Below, piece by piece: positions 18,686 to 27,154 of a stretch of 64,000 nucleotides of DNA. A model generated the notes under the pieces. That model saw nothing but the letters and a program-made list of their open reading frames with translations, searched no databases and was not told the DNA's origin. Positions within the stretch are counted from its first letter, which is position 1; every line of letters begins with the position of its first letter. A program made the translations under genes and the position numbers. The stretch is from Bacteroidota bacterium (GTDB lineage: Bacteria > Bacteroidota > Ignavibacteria > Ignavibacteriales > Ignavibacteriaceae): the NCBI GenBank assembly GCA_023475265.1, contig JAMCWE010000021.1, positions 16,738 through 80,737 on the forward strand, given 5' to 3'.

Positions 18686-19786
18686 TTATAATCGTTTAAG
18701 TTTCTGATTTAAAATTTGTTCACACAATTTATATACATCTTCCACAGTTACATCATCAATTAATTCTGATTTTCTAATAAAAAATTTATTTGCACCAATT
18801 GGCGCCCAGTTGAACGGATTTGTCGGGCCAAAAATAGATATCTGCGGTGTTTCAGTTGAACCAGCTACATGCATAATTCCGGTGTCGTTTGAAATAAATA
18901 AATCTGACTTGGAAATCAAAGCTGCGACTTCAGTAATTTTTTTGTTTAAGAAAGACGCCGTTTCAAACTTTGCGTTCTTCTTAATATAATCAATTTCCTC
19001 AGCATCAGAATTACTTCCGGTCAAATAAAATTTAACAGGATAATTCTCTTTCAATTTTTCCATTAAACTCAAATACTTTTTTAGCGACCATCGATTAGGA
19101 ATCTTACCTGCGCCGATATGAAATCCGATAAGCAAGTAATTACTTTTTGAATTTATTTTTGCTATAAATTTTTCTGCAGTTTCGATATCATCTTTATCAA
19201 AATAAATATCGGATCGATAATTATTTGTGTTGATACCAAACGGTCTCACAATGTCTAGACTTCTTTCTGCTACATTCGAATCCGGGTGTTTTCGCCAATC
19301 TATTTTTACTAATCTATCGAACAGAAATGCGCTTTTGTTTTCATTACCATCCAAGGATTTGGCACCAATTCTAATTTTAGAATTTGAAAATCTAGAAATA
19401 AGATTACTCGTAAATGATATTGAAACTGTAACCGGCACAATACAAACTTCATATTGATTTTGTAAAATTTTGATGAACTTCATAATGTAGGATGGATTGA
19501 AAATTTTCTTCTTGTCAAATACGAATAGCTCATCAACAAACCTATTTTTTATTACTCCGCTGTAATTTGACGGGCTTACGATGAGCGTTAAATGGCAATC
19601 CGGATATGTTTCTTTTATAGCTCTAAGTAGGGAAACTCCGGCAAGTAAATCACCAAGCTGATTATGCTGACGAACAACAAGAATATTTTTCGGCTTCCCA
19701 ATATCTAAGCTCGGATTTTCAGCAACCGAAAAGAATTTTCTAAAAAATCCATATATACAATTCGATAAAATATTATTATCAGCCAT
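18686..19786 (-). CDS. Glycosyltransferase family 9 (heptosyltransferase-like)
   Basis: This 366-residue protein shows the two-Rossmann GT-B arrangement of ADP-heptose:LPS heptosyltransferases. The N-terminal motif is ILVVRQHNQLGDLLAGVSLLRAIKETYP; the C-terminal donor-site motifs are IGFHIGAGKIPNRWS and DLFISNDTGIMHVAGSTETPQISIFGPTNPFNWAP. It probably adds a heptose or related sugar to lipopolysaccharide core at the inner-membrane face. It lies in a tight minus-strand cluster (ppx downstream, small membrane protein 5 bp upstream). Confidence 0.92.
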   Translation of the reverse strand: MADNNILSNCIYGFFRKFFSVAENPSLDIGKPKNILVVRQHNQLGDLLAGVSLLRAIKETYPDCHLTLIVSPSNYSGVIKNRFVDELFVFDKKKIFNPSYIMKFIKILQNQYEVCIVPVTVSISFTSNLISRFSNSKIRIGAKSLDGNENKSAFLFDRLVKIDWRKHPDSNVAERSLDIVRPFGINTNNYRSDIYFDKDDIETAEKFIAKINSKSNYLLIGFHIGAGKIPNRWSLKKYLSLMEKLKENYPVKFYLTGSNSDAEEIDYIKKNAKFETASFLNKKITEVAALISKSDLFISNDTGIMHVAGSTETPQISIFGPTNPFNWAPIGANKFFIRKSELIDDVTVEDVYKLCEQILNQKLKRL

Positions 19787-19791
19787 CCGAT

Positions 19792-19995
19792 TTATGAATT
19801 TTCTTTATCAGTCTTTTTATCATTCTTTATTTCTATAAAATCGACCTCTTCAGCATCTTTATATTTCGATTCGGTTTTAGTTTTCTTTGCGGTTTGGTTA
19901 GTCCCTCTTGATGCAGGTATAAAATATCTAAGGAATAATCCTGCACCTTTAAACAAAATATAAATAACTACTATCCAAAAAATTAATTCTGGCAT
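19792..19995 (-). CDS. Small single-pass membrane protein
   Basis: This 67-residue protein starts with a hydrophobic N-terminal helix (about 4-28, MPELIFWIVVIYILFKG) and continues as a charged cytoplasmic tail rich in Lys, Thr and Asp. The shape resembles small Bacteroidota proteins annotated as DUF4834, but the match is only by shape. Its ATG overlaps the stop of the deoxynucleoside kinase gene by one base, and the GT9 gene starts 5 bp after it, so it is a genuine operon member. Confidence 0.7.
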   Translation of the reverse strand: MPELIFWIVVIYILFKGAGLFLRYFIPASRGTNQTAKKTKTESKYKDAEEVDFIEIKNDKKTDKENS

Positions 19996-20657
19996 TATCC
20001 TTCTATCCTTCGCGATTCAGGTTTAAAATATTCGGTATATCCTCTATCGTCTCTAAATATTTGTTTAAATAATTCATCAAAATCGTCATCACTATTTACA
20101 AAATCTATTTCTGAAGAATTAACGATAAGCAGCGGGCTTTCATTATATCTAAAGAAAAAATGATTATATGCTTCGCTCAATTCTTCAATATAATTCAGTG
20201 ACAAATTTCTTTCAATCTTTCGATTACGCTGTTTAATATTAAACATCAATCTGTCAACGCTCGATTGAAGATAAACAACAAGATCAGGTTTACGTAAATT
20301 TCGGGATAGAAGCGGGAATAAAGTTTCATAAAGTTTCAGCTCCTCCCCGGATAAATTTAAATACGCAAAAACTTTATCTTTTTCAAACAGATAATCACAT
20401 ACAATAAATTCCGTAAATAAATTTTCTTGATTAAGCTCCTGCTGCTGCTTGAATCTATTTATTAGGAAAAACATTTGTGTCTGGAATGCAAATCTTTTTC
20501 TATCACTATAAAAATTTTCTAGAAACGGATTTACTTCAAATTGTTCAAGAATTAATTCAGCATTCAATTTTTCCTTAAGCTTGCGTGCTAAAGAAGTTTT
20601 ACCTGCACCAATCACGCCTTCAACAGCAATATATTTTACTTCAGAATTTTCGTTCAA
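19995..20657 (-). CDS. Deoxynucleoside kinase family protein
   Basis: This 220-residue P-loop kinase has AVEGVIGAGKTSLARKL (about residues 12-28), RKRFAFQTQMFFLINR, VCDYLFEKDKVFAYLNL (the D-Y-x-F-x-K-D element of dNK/dGK enzymes) and the lid-like RNRKIERNL. It phosphorylates deoxynucleosides with ATP for salvage. Presence next to folK is common in this phylum; some relatives are fused or paired with HPPK. The frame starts at TTG (20655-20657) with GGAAG upstream. It is 16 bp downstream of folK. Confidence 0.9.
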   Translation of the reverse strand: MNENSEVKYIAVEGVIGAGKTSLARKLKEKLNAELILEQFEVNPFLENFYSDRKRFAFQTQMFFLINRFKQQQELNQENLFTEFIVCDYLFEKDKVFAYLNLSGEELKLYETLFPLLSRNLRKPDLVVYLQSSVDRLMFNIKQRNRKIERNLSLNYIEELSEAYNHFFFRYNESPLLIVNSSEIDFVNSDDDFDELFKQIFRDDRGYTEYFKPESRRIEG

Positions 20658-20673
20658 TTTTATTCTTCCTTTT

Positions 20674-21174
20674 TTATAAAATTTTATCCGATAATTGTTG
20701 AATGATGAATTTTTCAGAATTTTCTAAGCAAATATCACAAATTTTTTTGTTTAATGTCGGATGGACGAAATCAGCGGCTATTTCCGATAGCGGAACAAGA
20801 ACAAAATCCCTATAAATAATTTCTTTATGAGGAATAGTTACTTTATCGTTTGAAAATTTCATGTCATTAAAAAATAATAAATCTAGATCAATTTCTCTTG
20901 GCCCCCATTTGGCTCTTTTAATTCTGCCTAAATTATTTTCAGTAAATTTCAGAAAATCAAAAAGCTCAATTAAGGTCAAATTAGTTTCTGCTTTGATAAC
21001 TGCGTTAAGAAAATTTTCTTGATCTTTATAACCATACGGAATTGTTTCATAAACTGAAGATGATACTACAACATTACAATTTTGATTTTCATTTATTCTA
21101 AAAATCGAATCGCGTAAAAACTTTAGCTTATCGCCTTTATTCGATCCTAATGCTATGTAAGAAAAGTTCTGAAT
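20674..21174 (-). CDS. folK: HPPK (6-hydroxymethyl-dihydropterin pyrophosphokinase), probable AUU start
   Basis: The frame encodes a full-length HPPK of 166 residues: NFSYIALGSNKGDK at the start, VYETIPYGYKDQENFLNAV, then RIKRAKWGPREIDLDLLFF with the catalytic Asp pair. It transfers pyrophosphate from ATP to the pterin alcohol in folate synthesis. The only codons between the upstream stop (TAA, 21175-21177) and the conserved N-terminus are ATT CAG, so translation must begin at ATT (21172-21174) unless a base is wrong. The nearest conventional start is a TTG at residue 66, which would remove the ATP-binding half. It lies between folB and the deoxynucleoside kinase. Confidence 0.85.
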   Translation of the reverse strand: MQNFSYIALGSNKGDKLKFLRDSIFRINENQNCNVVVSSSVYETIPYGYKDQENFLNAVIKAETNLTLIELFDFLKFTENNLGRIKRAKWGPREIDLDLLFFNDMKFSNDKVTIPHKEIIYRDFVLVPLSEIAADFVHPTLNKKICDICLENSEKFIIQQLSDKIL

Positions 21175-21223
21175 TTAACTACCTGGGAAAAATTAAATGA
21201 AATAAATAAAATGATTTTACTAA

Positions 21224-21601
21224 TCAACCTTTAAGATCTTCTTTTGACTTTACCACTTCAACTTCTACACAATCAACAACGCCACCCAAAGGAGGATTGT
21301 TTTTTCGTATTCTAACAGCAACTTTGTCTATTTGATAAAATTTGGTTAAAAGTCCGTCAGCAATTTTTGTTGCAAGTGTTTCAATCAAATAATATTTCTG
21401 ATCAAGGGCAAGCTGATACATAAACTTATAAGCTTTGTCATAGTCAATAGTTTGTTTAAGACTATCTTTTTTTGCAGCTTCTTTGAAGTTTGTGTAAATA
21501 TCAACGTCGGCTTCAAACTTACCGCCAACACTTTGTTCTTCTGACATAACACCATGATAAGCGTAAAATACAGCTTTTTTAATCCGAATAATGTTTTCCA
21601 T
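21224..21601 (-). CDS. folB: Dihydroneopterin aldolase
   Basis: This 125-residue protein is a complete FolB: IRIKKAVFYAYHGVMSEEQ at the start (conserved Tyr-His and Glu of the pterin pocket), IDYDKAYKFMYQL, and RIRKNNPPLGGVVDCVEVEV near the end (catalytic Lys region). It splits dihydroneopterin into hydroxymethyl-dihydropterin and glycolaldehyde, the substrate step just before folK, which follows it by 49 bp. It starts at ATG; the length is standard. Confidence 0.94.
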   Translation of the reverse strand: MENIIRIKKAVFYAYHGVMSEEQSVGGKFEADVDIYTNFKEAAKKDSLKQTIDYDKAYKFMYQLALDQKYYLIETLATKIADGLLTKFYQIDKVAVRIRKNNPPLGGVVDCVEVEVVKSKEDLKG

Positions 21602-21726
21602 ATAAATAAAAATTTTTTATAATCTGTTTATGTAATTTAATACTTTCCAAGCGAAAAGGATGAATTAGAAATCATGCTTCGTAAAATTTTCTAATAATTT
21701 TTTAACTTTTTTATTTTGATCCGCTG

Positions 21727-22461
21727 TCAGTTTCTCATTGCAATTATTCCAAATGCTCTTCCGGATTGCTGTCCATCTCGTCTATAAGAATGTAAAAGTT
21801 GGTTCATTTCAAATGAACAAAGTGATGAAGCTTGAATGTTATAACTTTTTACACCGAAGTTAATTAAAATATCATAATTAGTTTGAGCTACATCAAGTAA
21901 ATATTTTTTACCGGATGGAATTAAGTATTTATTTTCAAAATGTTTGGCAACTTCTTCACCAACTTCATAATTTTTTTGATTTATAGAAGGAGCTATATAA
22001 GCCAAAATATTTTCCGGTTTTGATTGAAATGCATTTGAAAGTGTTAGTAATGTTTTGTGAAGAATCCTTTTCTTTGTTCCCCGCCAGCCGGAGTGAACTG
22101 CTGCAATTATTTTTCTTTTCTTATCATATAAAAAGATTGCAGCGCAATCTGCTGTGCTAATCGCAAGGCCAAGATTAATCTTATCGGTAATCATAGCATC
22201 GCTTTCACCGCAAACTCCTCCTTTTGTAACATAAATAATTTTGTCACTATGAATTTGTTTTTGTAAAGCAATGTTATTTAACTCCATGCCGAGTGAATTA
22301 AAAAAGAGTAACCGATTTTCATCTACAATTTTCTTATCATCACCAACACTCTTAGAAACATTGAAAAAATACGGTGCTTCTCTATTTGCCCCAACTTTTG
22401 TACTGAAGCCAAAAATAATTTCAGGATTTTTTTTAAAGACGAGCGATTTAAGGATCAACAT
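21727..22461 (-). CDS. pgeF: PgeF/YfiH family protein (multicopper polyphenol oxidase fold)
   Basis: This 244-residue protein has the family's metal/active-site elements: QIHSDKI, the nucleophile Cys in ISTADCAAIF, HSGWRGTKKRI, and APSINQKNYEVGEEV. In E. coli PgeF (YfiH) edits peptidoglycan precursors by removing L-Ser wrongly added to UDP-MurNAc; other relatives are reported to act on purine nucleosides. It is cytoplasmic. It heads the minus-strand cluster and is divergent from surE. Confidence 0.9.
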   Translation of the reverse strand: MLILKSLVFKKNPEIIFGFSTKVGANREAPYFFNVSKSVGDDKKIVDENRLLFFNSLGMELNNIALQKQIHSDKIIYVTKGGVCGESDAMITDKINLGLAISTADCAAIFLYDKKRKIIAAVHSGWRGTKKRILHKTLLTLSNAFQSKPENILAYIAPSINQKNYEVGEEVAKHFENKYLIPSGKKYLLDVAQTNYDILINFGVKSYNIQASSLCSFEMNQLLHSYRRDGQQSGRAFGIIAMRN

Positions 22462-22590
22462 TAATATTGAGTTATTTTATTATTGAAATTCTTAATATAA
22501 TTTAATGAAATTTTAGGAAGGAAATAAAAAATAATTTTCCCATTTTCCTACTTTTTCTATCAATTGAGAGTATAAAAGCTAAATGTTATA

Positions 22591-23406
22591 TTGGCGCATC
22601 AAAATGAAAATAAAAAGGCAATTGATTTGAATATTCTTGTAACAAATGATGATGGTATTTATTCACCGGGAATTTTTGCATTGACAAAATCTTTAGGTGA
22701 AATTGGAAATGTAACCGTGGTAGCTCCATTGCAGGAGCAAAGCGCAGTAGGTCATGCAATCACCATGCAAATTCCATTGCGTGTAACTGAAGCTTTTAAA
22801 AATGGTGATTTTTTTGGTTATGCTGTAAGCGGCACGCCTGCGGATTGTGTTAAAATAGGAATAAGAAATATTATGAAAGTACCTCCCGATTTGGTTGTTT
22901 CAGGTATTAATCATGGATCAAATACTGCCATCAACATAATTTATTCCGGGACGGTTTCAGCAGCCAGGGAAGCGGCTATAATGGATGTTCCATCAATGGC
23001 AGTTTCAATTACAAATCATGCTGCAAAAGATTTTAGATTTGCCGCCAAGGTTTCTAATCTTTTAGCTAACAAAATTGTTGGAAAGGATATTCCTCTTGGA
23101 ACATTATTAAATGTTAATATACCCGATGTTCCCGAAGAAAAAATATCTGGAATTGTTTTGACCAAGCAAGGGAAATCAAAATGGGATGACATTTATGAAA
23201 AGCGGACAGATCCTTATGGGAAAAATTATTACTGGCTTACAGGAAACTTAATGGAAGTTGATACAGAATTAGATATTGATCAAGTGGCGATTAAAAAAAA
23301 TTATGTTTCTGTTTCTCCAATCCATTTTGATCTTACGGATTATGAAACTTTTGATAAAATGAAAAATTGGAACATTGAAAGGTTATTAAATGGGAAAGAA
23401 AATTAA
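22591..23406 (+). CDS. surE: 5'/3'-nucleotidase SurE
   Basis: This up-to-271-residue phosphatase has the metal motif ILVTNDDGIYSPG, VVAPLQEQSAVGHAIT, SGTPADCVKIG and VSGINHGSN with the metal-binding Asn. It dephosphorylates nucleoside monophosphates and short polyphosphates. No ATG is available in frame near the start: TTG at 22591 is the longest option, but TTG at 22627 gives the usual MNILVTNDDG and has AAGG 8 nt upstream, so 22627 is at least as likely. Its 3' end overlaps the phzF-like gene by 17 bp. Confidence 0.93.
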   Translation: MAHQNENKKAIDLNILVTNDDGIYSPGIFALTKSLGEIGNVTVVAPLQEQSAVGHAITMQIPLRVTEAFKNGDFFGYAVSGTPADCVKIGIRNIMKVPPDLVVSGINHGSNTAINIIYSGTVSAAREAAIMDVPSMAVSITNHAAKDFRFAAKVSNLLANKIVGKDIPLGTLLNVNIPDVPEEKISGIVLTKQGKSKWDDIYEKRTDPYGKNYYWLTGNLMEVDTELDIDQVAIKKNYVSVSPIHFDLTDYETFDKMKNWNIERLLNGKEN

Positions 23407-24256
23407 TATTCAACAAATCGATGCTTTTTCTGATAGACCTTTTCGAGGAAATTCCGCTGGAGTTACATTTGGCGATGGATTATCTGACGAAGAAATGCAA
23501 TTGATAGCCAGGGAAATGAATCTTGCCGAAACAGCTTTTTTATGTAAGTCATCAATTGCTGATTATAATTTAAGATGGTTTACTCCAAGCACTGAAGTTG
23601 ATCTATGTGGACATGCTACGATTGCTTCTCTTCATTTTCTAAATTCAAATGAATTTTTGAAAAATAAATCTGAAATAAATTTTGATACTCGTTCCGGCAT
23701 TTTAAAATGTAAAATAAAAGATGAACGATATTTCATGCAGATACCAATTTTTAAGACTGAAATTTTTAATGGCAAAAAAAATGAATTTCTTGAGGCTTTA
23801 GGACTTTCTGGAAACGATATTGAGAAATCATTTCCTTTTATAATTTTGGAAAACGGATATTTATATATTTACGTTAAGAATCTTTCGGCAATAAAAAACT
23901 TAAAACCTAACTATAAGGAACTCTTAAGACTTCAAAAGTTTTATAATGCCGGAGGAACGATTGTATTTACAAGAGAAACTTTTGATAAAGAAAATTTCGC
24001 GCATCTCCGTTTCTTTGGATCTTTTTATGGAATTGACGAAGACCCAGTAACCGGTTCTGCAAATGGTCCGTTGCTTTTGGTTTTAAATAAATTGGGCATT
24101 ATTAAAATTGGAAATGAAGAGATTAATCTTTCATTCGAGCAAGGCGACATAATTGGCAGGCGCGGTAGAATTGGCGTTCATTTCTCTCCAAAGGATAACG
24201 AGCTTTTCATATCCGGCCAGGCAATTACTGTTTTGAAGGGAGAAATGATTTTTTAG
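23390..24256 (+). CDS. PhzF-family isomerase
   Basis: This 288-residue protein has the diaminopimelate-epimerase-like double domain. It shows the N-terminal QQIDAFSDRPFRGNSAG, NLAETAF with the catalytic Glu, LCGHATIAS and, in the second half, EDPVTGSANGPL. PhzF enzymes isomerise small cyclic or amino acid metabolites; no phenazine genes are present here, so the substrate is unknown. Its start lies inside the end of surE and its stop abuts the next ATG, forming a tight three-gene operon with the VWA protein. Confidence 0.92.
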   Translation: MGKKINIQQIDAFSDRPFRGNSAGVTFGDGLSDEEMQLIAREMNLAETAFLCKSSIADYNLRWFTPSTEVDLCGHATIASLHFLNSNEFLKNKSEINFDTRSGILKCKIKDERYFMQIPIFKTEIFNGKKNEFLEALGLSGNDIEKSFPFIILENGYLYIYVKNLSAIKNLKPNYKELLRLQKFYNAGGTIVFTRETFDKENFAHLRFFGSFYGIDEDPVTGSANGPLLLVLNKLGIIKIGNEEINLSFEQGDIIGRRGRIGVHFSPKDNELFISGQAITVLKGEMIF

Positions 24257-26407
24257 ATGTTTAATTATGAAAAAATAAATCTCAACTTTTCTTTCTCACC
24301 ATTTTATTTTTTTTTATTTTTGTTTTTATTTGCTGCGTATTCATTTTATGTTTATAAATATACAATCCCAAAAATAAATCCATCAAAAAAAATATTTCTC
24401 ACCGCTCTTAGAGCTATTGCTCTGATTTTACTTCTTTTTGTTTTCTTCGAACCAATTTTAACTTTATCCAAGAAAAAAGTTCTTGAACCTGTTAACCTTA
24501 TATTTCTTGATAATTCAAGATCAATACAAATTAATGATGGAGCAAACCGCACACAGACAATAAAAGATTTCGTGAATGATCTTCGACAAAATGATTTAGC
24601 AAATAACTCGATACTATTTACATTCGGAACTAAAACTACCGGTTTAAATGTCGATAGCTTAAATAAACTAAACTTCACCGAAGGTAGTACAAATTTTTCA
24701 AAGATTTTTTCTACGGTTAACAAAATTGACCAAAACATTTCATCAATTGTAATTGCAAGCGATGGAGTAATTACCGAAGGTTCCGATCCGCTTCATTCAG
24801 CTGAAAAATTAAACGTACCGATTTTTACTATTGGTGTGGGCGATTCAACTACACGAAATGATGTCGCTGTTAAAAATGTATTGTACAATGAAATGATTTA
24901 TGCACAAACACCGACCGCTATAGTTGCTTCAATAACGAATACTGGATTCGGCAACAAAAATGCTGCCGTTTCATTTTTTGAAAATGACGTTTTAATTGAT
25001 CATAAAAATATTATTCTGAGTTCCGATGGTATTCAAAATGTTGATTTCACTTATACACCCAAAACGGGAGGAGAAAAAAAACTAACTGTTGTAGTTTCAA
25101 ATATTCCAGGTGAATTTACACTCGCAAATAACCGAAAAGTATTTTATTTAAATGTATTGAGTAATAAAGTAAAAATTTTGTTAATTGCCGGAAGTCCATC
25201 TTCGGATGTTTCTTTCATTAAAAACACTTTGAGATCAGATGCTAATTTTACTATAAATTCTATTACTCAAATTGCAGCAGATAAATTTATTGAGAAAAAT
25301 AATCAGCAAAAATTAATAGATAGCGCTAATATATTTTTCCTTGTTGGCTTCCCATCAAAAGAAACCCCGATGAATTTGCTGCAGAGTGTAATTAAGGAAA
25401 TCTCTGAAAAAGACAAACCATATTTTATAACTCTTTCAAGCGGGATTGACTTTTCAAAATTAAAACTCATTCAAAATGAATTGCCTTTTGTAATTGGAAA
25501 TATCAACAATGATTATCTAGAAATTCTACCGGACATCACTGCTGATCAAAAAGACAATCCGCTGCTTCAAAACAATTTTTCAAGTCCGATTAGTGCTTGG
25601 AATAATCTTCCCCCGGTTTATCAGCCAAATGTTGATTTGAAATCAAAACCGGAGAGTATAATAATTTCCAAAGAAAAAATTAATAATGTCCCGATGAACA
25701 AACCTTTGATCTTATCCAGAATTCTTGGTAACAAAAAATCTATTGCGGTTTTAGCTAAAGATATTTGGAGATGGAAACTTGAAACTGCTCCAAAAGATCT
25801 AGATTTGTTTGATAGATTTATAATCAGCAGTGTGAAATGGCTTAACAAGAAAGAGACTCAAAAACAGGTAACGATAAAGACTTCTAAAAAACTTTATTCT
25901 CTTGGTGAGCAAGTTGAATTTAATGCTCAAGTTTACGATCAAACGTATAATCCAGTTTCTGATGCAAGTGTAAATGTAAAAATTAAATCCGGGGACGAAA
26001 CAAATGATATCAATTTAAATTCAGTTGGAAATGGTTTGTATGAAGGTACTTTTCAATCAGATAAAGTTGGAGATTATACTTATTCCGGCGAAGCAATTCA
26101 AAATAATAATAAATTAGGCAGCGATAACGGAAGCTTTAACATTGGCGAAGTAGATATTGAAATGATTAAACCCAGAATGAATTATGAATATCTTAATCTT
26201 TTAGCAAATCAAACCGCCGGAAAATTCTTTTATAACTCAGAGTACAAACAACTTTTCCCGATATTAAAAGATCTGAATAAAAAATCGTCAAAAAATAAAA
26301 TTGAAGTGAGCGACATAAATCTTTGGTCGAACGAATGGCTGCTTATAATTGCAATAATATTATTTGCATCAGAATGGTTTTTTAGAAAAAGATGGGGAAT
26401 GATTTAG
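24257..26407 (+). CDS. VWA-like membrane protein
   Basis: This 716-residue protein has two N-terminal membrane helices (about 14-33 and 45-65), a von Willebrand A-like domain whose MIDAS-type motif DNSRS is at 85-89 (with IVIASDGVITEG later), a beta-rich CARDB-like region, a flavodoxin/GATase-like segment (KILLIAGSPSSDVSFI), a further beta domain (KKLYSLGEQVEFNAQV) and a C-terminal helix before a Lys/Arg end. Bacteroidota have many such BatA-like or GATase-like envelope proteins of unknown role. It starts directly after the phzF stop. Exact function is unknown. Confidence 0.8.
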   Translation: MFNYEKINLNFSFSPFYFFLFLFLFAAYSFYVYKYTIPKINPSKKIFLTALRAIALILLLFVFFEPILTLSKKKVLEPVNLIFLDNSRSIQINDGANRTQTIKDFVNDLRQNDLANNSILFTFGTKTTGLNVDSLNKLNFTEGSTNFSKIFSTVNKIDQNISSIVIASDGVITEGSDPLHSAEKLNVPIFTIGVGDSTTRNDVAVKNVLYNEMIYAQTPTAIVASITNTGFGNKNAAVSFFENDVLIDHKNIILSSDGIQNVDFTYTPKTGGEKKLTVVVSNIPGEFTLANNRKVFYLNVLSNKVKILLIAGSPSSDVSFIKNTLRSDANFTINSITQIAADKFIEKNNQQKLIDSANIFFLVGFPSKETPMNLLQSVIKEISEKDKPYFITLSSGIDFSKLKLIQNELPFVIGNINNDYLEILPDITADQKDNPLLQNNFSSPISAWNNLPPVYQPNVDLKSKPESIIISKEKINNVPMNKPLILSRILGNKKSIAVLAKDIWRWKLETAPKDLDLFDRFIISSVKWLNKKETQKQVTIKTSKKLYSLGEQVEFNAQVYDQTYNPVSDASVNVKIKSGDETNDINLNSVGNGLYEGTFQSDKVGDYTYSGEAIQNNNKLGSDNGSFNIGEVDIEMIKPRMNYEYLNLLANQTAGKFFYNSEYKQLFPILKDLNKKSSKNKIEVSDINLWSNEWLLIIAIILFASEWFFRKRWGMI

Positions 26408-26460
26408 AAAAAAATTTTTATAGTTTGAAAAAATAGACTTACAAATTAGGCGGGGATAAT

Positions 26461-27144
26461 ATGTATCTTTTTACCGAAATATTTGATTTTTTTCTTCCAC
26501 GATTTTGCCCTTCGTGCAACAAAAATCTTACAACTGAAGAAAGAATTATTTGCCCGGAATGTTTGGGAAAAATCCAAAGAGTAAATGAAGAAAGACTTCA
26601 ACTCGAATATCAAAAGAAATTTTTATCGAAAAAAATTATATCTGGATTCACATCTCTTTACCTTTTCGAAAAAGATAAAGAGCTTCAAGCAATAATTCAT
26701 GCGATAAAATATAATCAAAGATTCTTAATTGGAAAATTCCTTGGCAAATTAGTTGGTAAAAATTTCGAAATATTATTTAATGATTGGCAGATTGATTTTA
26801 TAATTCCTATTCCGCTTCATCATTTGAAAAAAGCTGAACGTGGTTACAATCAATCATTTTATATTGCAAAAGGGATTGGTAAACAAACTAACATTCCGGT
26901 AAACGTATATTCAATAAAAAGAAAACGATTCACTCAATCTCAAACTTTGTTAAATCAAAAAGAGAGAGAAGAAAATATTAATGGCGCTTTTTCGATCCAC
27001 AGGTTTTCAAATATAACCGGCAAAAATATTTTACTGGTTGATGATGTAATTACAACGGGCGCAACAATAAATGAATGTGGAAAAGTTTTGATAGATAATG
27101 GAGTAAAAAATGTTTATGCTGCTTCTTTAGCAATAGCAGATTGA
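26461..27144 (+). CDS. comF: ComF-family phosphoribosyltransferase-like protein
   Basis: This 227-residue protein has an N-terminal zinc ribbon (CPSCNKNL ... CPECLG, residues 14-36), a linker, and a PRTase domain with IIPIPLHHLKKAERGYNQS and the PRPP loop ILLVDDVITTGATINECG. ComF proteins help DNA uptake during natural transformation, together with the ComEC/DNA-helicase machinery. A GGCGGGG ribosome site lies just before ATG. It is the last gene of a plus-strand run and is convergent with argS 10 bp away. Confidence 0.92.
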   Translation: MYLFTEIFDFFLPRFCPSCNKNLTTEERIICPECLGKIQRVNEERLQLEYQKKFLSKKIISGFTSLYLFEKDKELQAIIHAIKYNQRFLIGKFLGKLVGKNFEILFNDWQIDFIIPIPLHHLKKAERGYNQSFYIAKGIGKQTNIPVNVYSIKRKRFTQSQTLLNQKEREENINGAFSIHRFSNITGKNILLVDDVITTGATINECGKVLIDNGVKNVYAASLAIAD

Positions 27145-27154
27145 TTTTTAAAAC

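Noticed and set aside
20674..20979. folK as a 101-residue truncated gene starting at TTG
   Set aside because: The same frame runs 65 codons further upstream and supplies the whole conserved HPPK N-terminus, so the short version is wrong.
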